A program made the translations under genes and the position numbers. From Alphaproteobacteria bacterium (GTDB taxonomy: Bacteria; Pseudomonadota; Alphaproteobacteria; Caulobacterales; Parvularculaceae), in the NCBI GenBank assembly GCA_016125425.1, contig WGLT01000009.1:227081-291080 (forward strand): DNA of 64,000 nt, read 5' to 3'. This document shows, piece by piece, positions 35,680 through 45,532 of the stretch. Under the pieces are notes generated by a model. The model made no database searches. It was not told the origin of the DNA and saw only the letters and a list, made by a program, of their open reading frames with translations. Position 1 is the first letter of the stretch; every line of letters starts with the position of its first letter.

Positions 35680-37764
35680 ATGAAATTGGTGATTGGGAAT
35701 CTGGCGGCGCGAATCGCCGCCCTTTGCGTTCTGGTTTGCGCCCCCTTTTCTGCGGCGGCGGATGTGACGGTCGCTTCGCCGGACGGCGCCGTCGTCGTCA
35801 CGTTGAGCGACGCAGGCGGCGAGGCGAATTATTCCGTGACTTTTCACGGCGAAAGCGTTGTCGGCCGGTCGCGGCTCGGCATGCTGTTCAAGGACCGCGA
35901 AGGCTTTGACCGCGATCTTCGCCTTGTGTCAGCCAGGAAAGCGTCAAGCGATACGACCTGGGAGCAGCCCTGGGGCGAGCGTCGATATGTGCGGAACCGC
36001 TATAATGAAACGCTGGTTGAATTTGCTTCCGTAAACGGACCGTCCCGGCGGATGAATGTTCGGGTGCGGGCCTACGATGACGGCGTTGGCTTCAGGTACG
36101 AAATTCCGAAGCAGAAAAATATCGGCAAGGTGAATATCATCGATGAGTTGACGGAGTTCGCGTTGCCGCATGGGTCGACCGCATGGTGGATACCGGCGCG
36201 GTCATGGAACAGATATGAGTACCTCTATAAAACGACGGATATTTCTGAGATTATCGAAGCGCATACGCCGATGACATTACGCGCGCCGACCGGCATGCAC
36301 ATGAGCATTCATGAGGCTGCGCTCGTCAATTATTCAGGCATGGCGCTGAAACAAAGCGCAGCTGATCGCTTCAAGGCCGATCTCGCGCCATGGGATGACG
36401 GCATACTCGTGAAGACGCAGACTCCGTTTGTAACGCCGTGGCGCACGATTGAAATTTCGAAAAACGCCGTCGGCCTCCTCAATTCTGATCTTATCCTCAA
36501 CCTCAACGAACCCAACAAACTCGGCGACGTTTCGTGGTTCAAGCCCGGCAAATATGTCGGCATCTGGTGGGCGATGCATATCAGGGACCGAACCTGGGGG
36601 CACGAAGGCATTCACGGAGCAACAACGGCGGAGGCGAAGCGTTATATAGATTTCGCTGCAAAATATGGCTTCGATGGAGTGCTCGTCGAAGGTTGGAATG
36701 TTGGTTGGGATGGCGATTGGTTCGATAATGGCGATCTCTTCAATTTCACGAAGGCGTTTCCCGATTACGATCTAAAAGCTGTGACAGATTATGCGTGTAA
36801 AAAGGGCGTGCGTATCATCGGTCATAATGAGACTTCGGGCGCGGTCACAAATTACGAAAAGCAGATGGGGGCGGCGTTCGATTTGTATAAGAGGCTCGGC
36901 ATCCGGATGGTGAAAACCGGTTATGTTGCAAACGGGGGCCAGATAGAGCGCATCGATCAGAAGGGGATCAGGCGCTACGAATATCATGATGGCCAGTTTA
37001 TGGTCGGTCATTACCTTCGCGTTGTTCAGGAAGCGGCGAAACGCTATATCAGCATCGATACGCATGAACCCGTGAAAGACACCGGGCTTCGCCGTACTTA
37101 TCCGAATTGGGTTTCGAGGGAAGGCGCGCGCGGTCAGGAATATAACGCATGGGGCGTACCGCCCAATCCTCCCGAGCATGTCGCGATTCTTCCTTTCACG
37201 CGCATGCTGTCGGGGCCTATGGACTATACGCCCGGGATTTTCGACCTCGAACCAAACAAACGGCCGCCGGCGCGCAGCGATATGCCGCGCAATGATCCGC
37301 GCAGCCGTGTCGAATCAACGCTTGCTCAGCAGTTGGCGCTGTATGTCGTTCTCTACAGTCCGATCCAGATGGCGGCGGACCTGCCGGAAAATTATGAAAA
37401 GCGTCCGAAGGCTTTCCAGTTCATCCTCGACGTGCCGACAGACTGGTCCGAAAGCCGCGCGCTGAACGGCGAGGTTGGCGATTTCGTGACAATCGCAAGA
37501 AAAGCGCGTCACGGCGAAGACTGGTATGTCGGGGCGATTACCGATGAAAACGCTCGGACATTAAAAGCGCCTCTGGATTTTCTCGACGCCGGGCGCATCT
37601 ATAAGGCCGAAATTTATCGCGACGGTCCCAAGGCTGATTGGAAAACCAATCCCTATGACATTGTGATCGAAAATCGCGAAGTGAGGAGCACGGATACGCT
37701 TGTGTTGCCTCTCGGACCAGGCGGCGGGGCGGCGATCCGCTTTACGCCGGCGAATGGAAAATGA
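35680..37764 (+). CDS. Secreted GH97 alpha-glucosidase (inverting, SusB-like)
   Basis: The 694-residue protein has a Sec signal (MKLVIGNLAARIAALCVLV to about FSAAA). It shows the GH97 layout: N-terminal beta-sandwich, catalytic barrel from about residue 290 with FDGVLVEGWNVGWDGDW, and a C-terminal beta domain. The glutamates in IGHNETSG, DTHEPVKDTG and SREGARGQEYNAW correspond in position to the acid/base set of inverting GH97 enzymes such as SusB, in contrast to retaining members with an aspartate nucleophile. It should hydrolyse malto-oligosaccharides to glucose in the periplasm. The start follows GGAAAGAAA; an upstream 30-codon extension is rejected because it delays the signal peptide. 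Confidence 0.9.
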   Translation: MKLVIGNLAARIAALCVLVCAPFSAAADVTVASPDGAVVVTLSDAGGEANYSVTFHGESVVGRSRLGMLFKDREGFDRDLRLVSARKASSDTTWEQPWGERRYVRNRYNETLVEFASVNGPSRRMNVRVRAYDDGVGFRYEIPKQKNIGKVNIIDELTEFALPHGSTAWWIPARSWNRYEYLYKTTDISEIIEAHTPMTLRAPTGMHMSIHEAALVNYSGMALKQSAADRFKADLAPWDDGILVKTQTPFVTPWRTIEISKNAVGLLNSDLILNLNEPNKLGDVSWFKPGKYVGIWWAMHIRDRTWGHEGIHGATTAEAKRYIDFAAKYGFDGVLVEGWNVGWDGDWFDNGDLFNFTKAFPDYDLKAVTDYACKKGVRIIGHNETSGAVTNYEKQMGAAFDLYKRLGIRMVKTGYVANGGQIERIDQKGIRRYEYHDGQFMVGHYLRVVQEAAKRYISIDTHEPVKDTGLRRTYPNWVSREGARGQEYNAWGVPPNPPEHVAILPFTRMLSGPMDYTPGIFDLEPNKRPPARSDMPRNDPRSRVESTLAQQLALYVVLYSPIQMAADLPENYEKRPKAFQFILDVPTDWSESRALNGEVGDFVTIARKARHGEDWYVGAITDENARTLKAPLDFLDAGRIYKAEIYRDGPKADWKTNPYDIVIENREVRSTDTLVLPLGPGGGAAIRFTPANGK

Positions 37765-38211
37765 CAGGCGGAGCCCCAAGCGTTGAAGATAGCGCGGCGC
37801 CGCGCATATCCAAAGCGCGTGTCGCATGCTTAATTTTTTCTTGAGGCGTTTGTTTGGGCGATGCGGGTCCGATTGGCGATCAGGGCGCGTTTCCTCCAGG
37901 CCGGAGCGGGTAAGACAGTAGCCGCCGCGAGCGCTCTGCGGTCCGAGGCTGCAAGCCCGTTGTTATGAAGCGGACCAGACGGCTGAAAATCGTCCAGGAA
38001 GGGCCTATAAAGAAACAAAAGTATGCCTCCCTCTATAATGAATCGCCGCAAAGGGCGATTCCATCGCTTTTGGATGACCGAACGCCTGGCGGCGCAATGG
38101 CGGGACGCAAAAGGCCCTGGAACTGATAATAATTCTGCGAGATTCCTGCTATGAGAAGTCAAGGGCGGCCGCCGCTGAAGGAGCCGCCGGAAGAAGGCGC
38201 GGGAGGAGTCA
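37765..38211. other. 447-nt gap between GH97 and iorA-like genes
   Basis: No convincing gene is present; a reverse-strand frame across 37830-38300 is serine/arginine-rich and overlaps the iorA start. The right half holds a perfect -10 hexamer and hairpin (next entry) and the ribosome site GGGAGGAG before iorA. Confidence 0.5.
38034..38060 (+). promoter_or_regulatory. Probable iorAB promoter -10 box with overlapping inverted repeat
   Basis: TATAAT at 38034-38039 is followed directly by AATCGCC-GCAAAG-GGCGATT, a perfect 7-base inverted repeat. A start of transcription would fall inside the repeat, which suits a repressor operator or a 5'-end hairpin. No good -35 hexamer is evident, so an activator may be needed. 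Confidence 0.45.
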
Positions 38212-40350
38212 TTGGCGGAGCGCTCGTTTGCGAAAGAGGTGACGAAGCTGCGGCTCGGCGCCGGCGAAACCTTTCGCGGAGAGGGAATTCTCGCAGTCAC
38301 AAAAGCTCTGCTTCAGTCAGGCGTTTCATATGTCGGCGGCTATCAAGGCGCGCCGATCTCGCATCTGATGGACGTGCTCGCCGACGCCCAGCCGCTGCTT
38401 GAGGAGCTTGGCGTGCATTTTGAAGCAAGCGCCAGCGAAGCCGCAGCGGCGGCGATGCTGGCCGCATCCGTGAACTATCCTTTGCGCGGGGCCGTCACGT
38501 GGAAATCTACGGTAGGCACGAATGTCGCGGCCGACGCGCTCGCGAATGTCGCTTCGGGCGGGGTGCAAGGCGGCGCGCTGATCATCGTCGGCGAAGATTA
38601 CGGCGAGGGCTCCTCGATTATGCAGGAGCGCACGCATGCCTTCGCAATGAAATCCCAGCTTTGGCTGATTGATCCAAGGCCGAATCTTCAAAGCATAGTG
38701 GATGCCGTCGAGTTCGGTTTTGAATTGTCGGAAGCAAGCGCGACGCCCGTCTTGCTGGAGCTGAGAATCCGAGCCTGTCATGTCTATGGCCGCTTCAGGA
38801 CTAAAGACAACCTGCGGCCTGCTTTCGGCCTGAAAGACGCCCTGGAGCGCCCGATACGCGACGTTGACCGGATTGTTCTTCCGCCTGCGAGCTTTTTACA
38901 TGAGCGGGAGAAAATTGAGCGGCGCTGGCCGGCCGCGGTGGAATTCATCAAAAAGCGAAAACTCAATGAACGCTTCGGTCCGGCCGACGGCGCGCTCGGA
39001 ATCGTCGTGCTGGGCGGCCTCTATAATACGCTGCTTCGGGCTATGGAGCAGTTGGGGCTCGCAGACATTTTCGGACGGTCCGAAATTCCTCTTTACGTTC
39101 TCAACGTCGCATATCCGCTGATAGACGAGGAGATCATCGAATTCTTCAGGAACAAGTCGGCCGTACTGATCGTAGAAGAAGGGCAACCCGACTATATCGA
39201 GCAGGCGATAAGCGCAATTCTTCGCCGCGCCGGGCTGGGGACGAAAGTCGAGGGCAAGGGCCTGTTTCCGAAAGCGGGTGAGTACACGGGCGCTGTGATG
39301 CGCGCCGCTCTCGAGGGCTTCCTTCAAGCGCATACGTCGCGTGAAGTCCGCCGGCCGCTTCGTTCCGAGCCCGACGCGTCGACTCAGGAAATCGCGAAAG
39401 AGGTGCCGCCCCGGCCGCCGGGATTTTGCACGGGCTGTCCGGAGCGACCGGTGTTCACTGCGATGAAGCTGCTTGAACGAGAATTAGGTCCTTTCCACGT
39501 GAGTTGCGATATCGGGTGTCATTTGTTTTCGATCTTGCCGCCCTTCAATATCGGGAACACCACCATGGGCTATGGACTTGGCGCGGCGGGAGCATCGGCC
39601 TTCGGCGTCAAGGCGAGCAAGCGGGCCATCGCTGTCATGGGGGATGGCGGTTTCTGGCACAACGGTCTGACGAGCGGCGTCGGGAATGCTGTTTTCAATA
39701 ACAGCGATAATGTTCTGCTTATTATCGACAACGGATATTCAGCTGCGACCGGCGGACAAGATATCCTTTCGTCTCGCGGGAGCAATACGAGGAAAAGCAC
39801 ACATCATTCCATCGCTGATGCTGTTCGCGGCGTCGGCGTTCGGTGGGTGAAGCGTACGCGGACTTACGATCTCCAACATACTCTGGGCGTCTTGCGCGAC
39901 GCGATGACCACGCCGGAAGAAGGCCCGAAAGTCATCGTAGCGGAATCCGAGTGCATGCTGAATCGGCAAAGGCGCGAGCGGCCGCAGCGACGCGCCGCCA
40001 TCAAGGCGGGGCGCCGTGTCGTGCAAACGCGCTTTGGCGTGGACGCCGATACGTGCACGGGAGATCATTCCTGCATTCGTCTTTCCGGTTGCCCGTCTTT
40101 AACAATCAAGCCGAACCCGGATCCGCTTCGTCGAGATCCCATTGCGCATGTCGAGACGAGTTGCGTTGGGTGCGGCCATTGCGGCGAGGTCGCGCACGCG
40201 GCTACGCTCTGTCCGTCCTTTTACCGAGCCGATGTGATTCTCAATCCTTCAAGCTGGGACCGCTTCGCCTATCGCTGGCGCGAGCGGGCCATTGGTTGGC
40301 TTCAACAGCGTGCGGAACGCGCGCGCAAACGCAGAATGCTGACGGAATGA
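38212..40350 (+). CDS. iorA: IorA-like 2-oxoacid:ferredoxin oxidoreductase, TPP and ferredoxin domains
   Basis: The 712-residue protein resembles the alpha subunit of indolepyruvate:ferredoxin oxidoreductase. It has an N-terminal pyruvate-oxidoreductase domain (GGYQGAPISHLMDVL near residue 42), a TPP-binding domain with GDGGFWHNGLTSG and NGYSAATGGQD, and a C-terminal Fe-S part with CTGDHSCIRLSGCP and CVGCGHCGE. Such enzymes decarboxylate aryl pyruvates and give aryl-acetyl-CoA while reducing ferredoxin. The TTG start follows GGGAGGAG by three bases. The iorB ATG overlaps its stop (ATGA). The family name does not prove indolepyruvate as substrate; phenylpyruvate or a branched 2-oxoacid are possible. 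Confidence 0.85.
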   Translation: MAERSFAKEVTKLRLGAGETFRGEGILAVTKALLQSGVSYVGGYQGAPISHLMDVLADAQPLLEELGVHFEASASEAAAAAMLAASVNYPLRGAVTWKSTVGTNVAADALANVASGGVQGGALIIVGEDYGEGSSIMQERTHAFAMKSQLWLIDPRPNLQSIVDAVEFGFELSEASATPVLLELRIRACHVYGRFRTKDNLRPAFGLKDALERPIRDVDRIVLPPASFLHEREKIERRWPAAVEFIKKRKLNERFGPADGALGIVVLGGLYNTLLRAMEQLGLADIFGRSEIPLYVLNVAYPLIDEEIIEFFRNKSAVLIVEEGQPDYIEQAISAILRRAGLGTKVEGKGLFPKAGEYTGAVMRAALEGFLQAHTSREVRRPLRSEPDASTQEIAKEVPPRPPGFCTGCPERPVFTAMKLLERELGPFHVSCDIGCHLFSILPPFNIGNTTMGYGLGAAGASAFGVKASKRAIAVMGDGGFWHNGLTSGVGNAVFNNSDNVLLIIDNGYSAATGGQDILSSRGSNTRKSTHHSIADAVRGVGVRWVKRTRTYDLQHTLGVLRDAMTTPEEGPKVIVAESECMLNRQRRERPQRRAAIKAGRRVVQTRFGVDADTCTGDHSCIRLSGCPSLTIKPNPDPLRRDPIAHVETSCVGCGHCGEVAHAATLCPSFYRADVILNPSSWDRFAYRWRERAIGWLQQRAERARKRRMLTE

Positions 40351-41870
40351 CGCAACAGAATTCAACAGAACAACGCCCGATAAAGATTGCGATTCTGGCG
40401 CTGGGCGGACAAGGCGGCGGCGTCTTGTCTGGCTGGATCCTCGAAGTCTTTGAGCGCTCGGGATTCCTCGCGCAAGCGACGTCGGTGCCCGGCGTTGCGC
40501 AGCGAACGGGCGCGACGATTTATTATGTCGAAGCGTTTCCGAAAGCGGCGGCCGAGGGCGCGGGCGCAGAGCCGATTCTTGCGCTGATGCCGACCCCGGA
40601 CGATGTCGACATTGTGATTGCGGCGGAATTGATGGAGGCCGGGCGCGCGGTGCTGCGCGGATTCGTTTCGCCTGAAGTGACGACGGCGATCGTATCGACG
40701 CACCGAGTCTATGCGATAGGAGAGAAATCCCGACTGGGCGACGGGCGCGCCCGCGCTGACCGGGTGCTCGCTGCTGTGCAAAGGAATGCGAAGAAGCTCA
40801 TTGGCTTTGACATGCAGAAGATGGCGGATGAAGCGGGCGCCGTCATCAGCGCGCCGCTTTTCGGCGCGCTCGCCGGAGCAGGCGTCGTTCCGATTGAGCG
40901 CGCCATGTTCGAAGAGACAATTCGCGCCGGAGGCGTCGCCGTTGCTGAGAACCTCGAAGCATTTGCAGCCGCGTTTAATGCGGCGAGCAAACCGTCTTCA
41001 ATCAATCTCCAGACAGAGGAATTGGCGTCAACGCAAACGCCTCCGGCGTTCGCTTCGCTTAGCGCGATTCTGCCGGCGAAGATTGCTTCTATTGCGAGCG
41101 AGGGCGCGCGCCGCTGTTCGGACTATCAGAACAGGACCTATGCGAAGCTTTATGTTGATCGTGTGATGCGCATTTGGGAGCAAGGCGGAAAAAATGCGCC
41201 GGACGCGGCGGAGGCCGCGACGCGTCATCTGGCGGTTTGGATGACGTATGAGGATGCGATCCGGGTCGCTGATCTGAAGACGCGGCGCGCGCGCTTTCAT
41301 CGGGTATGCGAGGAAGCCGGGGCCGGACCAGGCGATATCGTTCGCATATCAGAGTTTCTGCGTCCCCGCGTCGAAGAGATTTGCGATATCATGCCGGCGC
41401 CTTTCGGGCGTCTCGTGCTGAACAATAAGGCGTTGCGCGGCCTCGTCGGCGCATTCTTCGGCGGGGGACGTCGAATTCGCACGACGACCGTTTTCGGATT
41501 CATACAGCTTCATTTCCTTTCGGGGTTAAGGCCGATTCGCCCGTGGTCGTTACGGTATCTAGAAACGCAAAGCGATATCGAAGACTGGATCGAGTTATTG
41601 CTCGATGAGCTCGGCCGTGACCCGATGCTGGCGCTCCAAATCGCTGAGGCGCCGAGATTGTTGAAAGGATATGGCGATACTTACGCACGCGGTCGCGACA
41701 GATATGCGCAGGTGTTAGACGCGCTTTCGGCGGTCAAGCGTGAGGCGCGGCCGGCGGAAATGATGAAGCGGCTGATCGACTCTGCTCTCGCTGACGATGA
41801 GGGCAAAGCGCTTTCGGCGGTTCTTCAAAACCTCTCGCTCGACAAGCGGACCGTCAGATTTCACCGCTAG
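40347..41870 (+). CDS. iorB: IorB-like oxidoreductase subunit with C-terminal DUF6537-type domain
   Basis: The 507-residue protein starts with the gamma-domain pattern of 2-oxoacid:ferredoxin oxidoreductases (ILALGGQGGGVLSGWI, then SVPGVAQRTGATIYY, about residues 14-70). About 270 further residues form a helical region like the DUF6537 domain seen in long IorB proteins of proteobacteria. With IorA it forms the CoA-dependent oxidoreductase. The ATG overlaps the iorA stop by four bases. Its 3' end overlaps the convergent RidA gene by four bases, so there is no room for a terminator between the two units. Confidence 0.83.
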   Translation: MTQQNSTEQRPIKIAILALGGQGGGVLSGWILEVFERSGFLAQATSVPGVAQRTGATIYYVEAFPKAAAEGAGAEPILALMPTPDDVDIVIAAELMEAGRAVLRGFVSPEVTTAIVSTHRVYAIGEKSRLGDGRARADRVLAAVQRNAKKLIGFDMQKMADEAGAVISAPLFGALAGAGVVPIERAMFEETIRAGGVAVAENLEAFAAAFNAASKPSSINLQTEELASTQTPPAFASLSAILPAKIASIASEGARRCSDYQNRTYAKLYVDRVMRIWEQGGKNAPDAAEAATRHLAVWMTYEDAIRVADLKTRRARFHRVCEEAGAGPGDIVRISEFLRPRVEEICDIMPAPFGRLVLNNKALRGLVGAFFGGGRRIRTTTVFGFIQLHFLSGLRPIRPWSLRYLETQSDIEDWIELLLDELGRDPMLALQIAEAPRLLKGYGDTYARGRDRYAQVLDALSAVKREARPAEMMKRLIDSALADDEGKALSAVLQNLSLDKRTVRFHR

Positions 41871-42259
41871 CGCGGCGCCGCGGCGATCGCCGTGATTTCA
41901 ATTTTTGCGCGCGGCTCGACAAGCCGGGAGACTTCCACGCATGCAATCGCCGGATAGTGGGCGCCCATCACTTCGCGCCAGACCGCGCCGATGGGTTTGA
42001 GATTCGCGCGATACTCTTCCATGTCGGTGACAAACCAGGTCATCTGCACAATATCTGCAGGCCCGGCGCCGGCTTTAGCAAGAACGGCGATGATGTTCTC
42101 GAACACGCGGCGCGCTTGGCCGACTATATCGTCGGCGTCGAAAGCCTCGGAACTGTCCCATCCGATCATGCCGGCTGTAAATATGAAAGGACCGGAAGCC
42201 AGGACGCCGTTCGTATAACCCTTCGGGCGCTTCCATCCGTCCGGCAGCAACATCTCCAT
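41867..42259 (-). CDS. RidA/YjgF-family enamine/imine deaminase
   Basis: The 130-residue protein carries the family features: LASGPFIFTAGMIGWD, a central QARRVFENIIAVLAKAGAGPADIVQMTWFVTDM and the late ACVEVSRLVEPRAKIEITAIA with the arginine that binds carboxylates. RidA proteins hydrolyse reactive enamines or imines to ketones and ammonia. The start at MEMLLPDGW follows GCGAGGATTGCTC; an earlier in-frame start adds five residues. It is the last gene of the aromatic operon, 15 nt after the dehydrogenase stop. The ABMR product is a 2-amino-enone, so hydrolysis of its amino group is a sensible role (inference). Confidence 0.85.
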   Translation of the reverse strand: MEMLLPDGWKRPKGYTNGVLASGPFIFTAGMIGWDSSEAFDADDIVGQARRVFENIIAVLAKAGAGPADIVQMTWFVTDMEEYRANLKPIGAVWREVMGAHYPAIACVEVSRLVEPRAKIEITAIAAAPR

Positions 42260-42274
42260 GAGCAATCCTCGCAA

Positions 42275-43486
42275 TTATCCTTGAGATTTGCCTTTTGCAC
42301 CGTCCTCGGCAGCGTCTAGCAAGTGTTTGGCGATGATAATTTTCTGAACTTCCGAGGCGCCTTCGTAAATGCGCAGCGCGCGAATTTCGCGATAGAGCGC
42401 CTCCACTGCGGAGCCTTTGCGGACGCCCGCGCCGCCAAATAATTGAACCGCGGAGTCTATCGTTCTCTGGGCGGTCTCCGTTGCAAATAGTTTGGCCATG
42501 GCCGCTTCCCGGGTCACGCGCGCCGCGCCCCTGTCTTTGGCCCACGCGGCGCGATAAACCAGAAGGGCCGCGGCGTCGGCGTTTAAAGCCATGTCCGCCA
42601 AGCTCGCCTGCGTCAATTGAAGATCGGCAAGTGCGCCCCCGAATAATCTTCGTTCGCGGGCGCGCCGAAGCGCCTCATCGAGCGCGCGACGCGCGAATCC
42701 GAGCGCTGCCGCACCCACGGTCGAGCGAAACACGTCAAGTGTCGCCATGGCGATGCGAAACCCGGCGCCGATTTGGCCGATCATTTTCGCGGCCGGAATA
42801 TCGCAGTTCGTAAACTTCACCGTTGCAAGGGGATGTGGTGCGATCACATCGATTCTTTCGGCGATTTCGAGACCCTTCGCATCGGCGTCGACAATAAATG
42901 CGCTGATGCCGCGCGATCCGGGCGCGCCGCCTGTTCGAGCGAAGACAACGTAAAAATGCGCGAGTCCTCCATTGGAGATATATGTCTTCGCGCCATTGAT
43001 GCGGAATCCGTCGTCGATCGCGTCGGCGCGCGTTTCGAGATTGGCGACGTCGGAGCCAGAATCAAGTTCGGTGAGCGCAAACGCCGCTATCGACTCGCCC
43101 GTCGCCACTTTCGGGAGGTAGTCGCGCTTTTGCGATTCGGACCCAAATAGAGAGATAGCGCCGGAGCCAAGACCCTGCATCGCGAACACAAAATCGGCGA
43201 GGCCTGAATAACGGGCGAGCGTTTCGCGAATAACGCACAATGAACGCACGTCTATCGAGTCGAACACGCCGCCAAACGCCGCCGGAACGCAGTATCTGAA
43301 CCAACCGCCTGAGGCCAGCTTGGCCGCAAGCCTTGCGCAATCGTCGTCGACGCTCTCATGGCTGGAAAAACCTTCGTCGCCGAGCTCCGCGCGCGCCCAC
43401 GCGTCAAGTCGCTGCGCAAGGGCGCGGTGGGACTCATCGAAAAACGGCCAATCAAGATATGTTTGATCGCTCACCGCTTCGCTCAA
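42275..43486 (-). CDS. Acyl-CoA dehydrogenase of the aromatic operon
   Basis: The 403-residue protein is a standard-length acyl-CoA dehydrogenase: [20 protein letters not shown] and [16 protein letters not shown] in the middle domain, [36 protein letters not shown] at the end including the base region. It oxidises an acyl-CoA to the enoyl-CoA. Translation starts at TTG, overlapping the hydratase stop by four bases (TTGA). It belongs to the beta-oxidation-like set processing the reduced ring product of the monooxygenase/reductase. Confidence 0.88.
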   Translation of the reverse strand: MSEAVSDQTYLDWPFFDESHRALAQRLDAWARAELGDEGFSSHESVDDDCARLAAKLASGGWFRYCVPAAFGGVFDSIDVRSLCVIRETLARYSGLADFVFAMQGLGSGAISLFGSESQKRDYLPKVATGESIAAFALTELDSGSDVANLETRADAIDDGFRINGAKTYISNGGLAHFYVVFARTGGAPGSRGISAFIVDADAKGLEIAERIDVIAPHPLATVKFTNCDIPAAKMIGQIGAGFRIAMATLDVFRSTVGAAALGFARRALDEALRRARERRLFGGALADLQLTQASLADMALNADAAALLVYRAAWAKDRGAARVTREAAMAKLFATETAQRTIDSAVQLFGGAGVRKGSAVEALYREIRALRIYEGASEVQKIIIAKHLLDAAEDGAKGKSQG

Positions 43487-44292
43487 TCGCCTTGGAAAAT
43501 CGGCGTTTCTTTGTTGATGAAAGCACGATAGGCGCGCTCGAAATCCTTCGTTTGCATGCAGAGCGCCTGGGCTTGCGCTTCAGCATCAATCGCCGCGTTG
43601 AGACTCATGTCCCATTCGACATTCAATTGGTGTTTGGTCACCCCGTTCGAGAAGGTCGGTCCCGCTGCGAGACGTTGCGCAAGATTGCGTGCCGTTTCCT
43701 GCAGGAGCGGCGGTTCGATGACGCGGTTGAAAAAGCCCCAGCGCTCGCCTTCCTCAGCATTCATCGCGCGACCGAAGAGCAACAACTCCGAGGCGCGGCC
43801 GTGTCCGATGATGCGCGGTAGAATCGCACAGGCGCCCATATCGGCGCCCGATAGGCCGACTCGGTTGAACAGGAATGCGGTTTTGGTTGAGGGAGTCGCA
43901 ATCCGGATATCGCACGCCATGGCGATTATCGCGCCGGCGCCGGCGCAAACGCCGTCGATCGCAGCGATGAGGGGCTGGGGACAGGATCGCATGGCTTTCA
44001 CGAGATCGCCCGTCATTTGCGTGAATGCGAGAAGTGCGGGCGCATCCATTTTTGTCAGCGGTCCGATGATTTCCAGGACGTCGCCGCCCGAGCAAAAATT
44101 ACCGCCCGCCCCCGTGATCACGACCGACTTCACGTCCTTCACATAGACAAGCGCGCGAAAGAAATCACGGAGCTCTGCGTAGGAGTCGAAGGTGAGGGGA
44201 TTCTTTTTCTCCGGGCGATTGAGCGTGATCCAACCGACTCCCTCTTCGAATCGCCAAAGGAAATGGGCGGGCGCAAATGAGGACGGATTCAC
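43483..44292 (-). CDS. Enoyl-CoA hydratase/isomerase family protein
   Basis: The 269-residue crotonase-fold protein has the oxyanion block [16 protein letters not shown] and [26 protein letters not shown]. The later stretch [19 protein letters not shown] holds the second active-site region. It hydrates an enoyl-CoA or, as in ring-cleaving crotonases, could open a cyclic 1,3-oxoacyl-CoA. The GTG start overlaps the MarR stop by four bases (GTGA). The exact reaction is not decided by sequence. Confidence 0.87.
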   Translation of the reverse strand: MNPSSFAPAHFLWRFEEGVGWITLNRPEKKNPLTFDSYAELRDFFRALVYVKDVKSVVITGAGGNFCSGGDVLEIIGPLTKMDAPALLAFTQMTGDLVKAMRSCPQPLIAAIDGVCAGAGAIIAMACDIRIATPSTKTAFLFNRVGLSGADMGACAILPRIIGHGRASELLLFGRAMNAEEGERWGFFNRVIEPPLLQETARNLAQRLAAGPTFSNGVTKHQLNVEWDMSLNAAIDAEAQAQALCMQTKDFERAYRAFINKETPIFQGD

Positions 44293-44786
44293 GAACAGCT
44301 CCTTTCCTGGGCGACGGTCTTTTCAAGGCGGGTAAGAAGAGTGTTCAATTTGTTCAAGTCGCTGGCGCTGATCGCCTCCAGCATTCGGTTTACGTAGGCC
44401 TCATGACCTTTCGCCATTTCTTGAAAAGCCCGCTTGCCCTTCCGCGTCAGCTTTACGTGAAAGGCGCGCCGATCTTGCTTTGAGGCGGTTCTGAGCACAA
44501 GGCCTTCGTCCTGCAAACGGGCGATTACGCCGGTCACATTGCCGTTGGAGACCAGCAAGTGCTCGGATAGGGCGCCCATGGTCAGACCTTCCGGAAAGCG
44601 GTCGAGAGCGGCGAGCGCGTCAAAGCGGGGCAAGGTGGTTCCGAATTCGTTGGCAAGATAACTCCGCACATTCTTTTCGATTATGCGCGTATTGTGCAGC
44701 AGGCGTATCCAAACACGCAGCGACTGTTTGCTGCGAGAGGCGCTGTCGTCAGCGCGCGAGGTTTTGGCCGGCTTGCCGGGATTCAC
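44289..44786 (-). CDS. MarR-family regulator inside the aromatic operon
   Basis: The 165-residue protein has a MarR winged helix ([20 protein letters not shown] then [19 protein letters not shown], about residues 70-115) with helical dimerisation ends. The GTG start at the SDR stop (GTGA overlap) is preferred over an upstream ATG that would overlap the SDR gene by 67 bases. MarR proteins in aromatic pathways usually bind a CoA-thioester intermediate and release the operator. The palindrome TTCAA-ATTAG-TTGAA upstream of the first gene is a candidate target. Confidence 0.87.
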   Translation of the reverse strand: MNPGKPAKTSRADDSASRSKQSLRVWIRLLHNTRIIEKNVRSYLANEFGTTLPRFDALAALDRFPEGLTMGALSEHLLVSNGNVTGVIARLQDEGLVLRTASKQDRRAFHVKLTRKGKRAFQEMAKGHEAYVNRMLEAISASDLNKLNTLLTRLEKTVAQERSCS

Positions 44787-45532
44787 ATCACTTCTCCGCC
44801 TGAGATCGATAGCGACTGGCCGGTGACTGCGGATGCTTCTTCCGAGCAAAGCCAGACGGCGGCGCCAGCCACGTCGTCGGGGCGAACCAATCGGCCTTGC
44901 GGATTATAGCGAGCAAATTCTGATACAGCCTGTTCGTAAGACCGTCCGGTTTTTTCCGCGACGGCTTTCGCCGCTCTTTGAAGCAAATCCGTGGCGGTAA
45001 ATCCTGGACAAATTGCGTTGACGGTGACTCGCGTCGCTGCGAATTCAAGGGCGAGCGCGCGAGTCAGCCCGATGAGACCGTGTTTCGCCGCAACATAAGC
45101 CGATACATAGGGGTAGCCGCGTAAGCCCGCCGTGCTCGCTATGTTAATGATGCGACCGTACGCGTCACGCCCGAATGTTCCGGCGACCGCCTTGCAGCAC
45201 AAAAAAGCGCCTGTCAGATTAACGTCGAGCATCGTCCTGAAATCATCAAGGCTCGTCTTGATGAAGGGTTTCGAAATCACTGCGCCGGCGTTGTTGATCA
45301 GAATGTCGCATCGGCCCGCCTGTTCGAAAGCGCGGCTGACGGAGGTTTTGTCCGTTACGTCGCACGCTATCGCGCGGGCCCCAAGGTTGACAGACGCAGC
45401 GGCGAGCCGCGCCTCATTTCGGCCCATGATGACGACGTCAGCGCCCTCGAGGACGAAGCGGCGCGCGATCGCGGCGCCGATGCCAGAGCCGCCGCCCGTG
45501 ATGATCGCCTTTTTCGCCTCTAGCGCGGTCAT
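44783..45532 (-). CDS. SDR-family 3-hydroxyacyl-CoA dehydrogenase-like oxidoreductase
   Basis: The 249-residue short-chain dehydrogenase has the cofactor loop [11 protein letters not shown], the LINNAGA block, the serine in NIASTAG and the YxxxK pair in [11 protein letters not shown]. It oxidises a hydroxyl group using NAD(P)+, probably the 3-hydroxyacyl-CoA made by the hydratase. ATG overlaps the stop of the monooxygenase/reductase gene by four bases. Confidence 0.88.
   Translation of the reverse strand: MTALEAKKAIITGGGSGIGAAIARRFVLEGADVVIMGRNEARLAAASVNLGARAIACDVTDKTSVSRAFEQAGRCDILINNAGAVISKPFIKTSLDDFRTMLDVNLTGAFLCCKAVAGTFGRDAYGRIINIASTAGLRGYPYVSAYVAAKHGLIGLTRALALEFAATRVTVNAICPGFTATDLLQRAAKAVAEKTGRSYEQAVSEFARYNPQGRLVRPDDVAGAAVWLCSEEASAVTGQSLSISGGEVM

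Noticed and set aside
37830..38300. 156-codon reverse frame between GH97 and iorA
   Set aside because: Composition is Ser/Arg/Ala-rich, it overlaps the iorA start and no ribosome site is visible.
38212..41870. Assigning IorAB firmly to indolepyruvate
   Set aside because: The family name covers several aryl and branched 2-oxoacids; the substrate is not readable from the sequence, so only a hypothesis is given.
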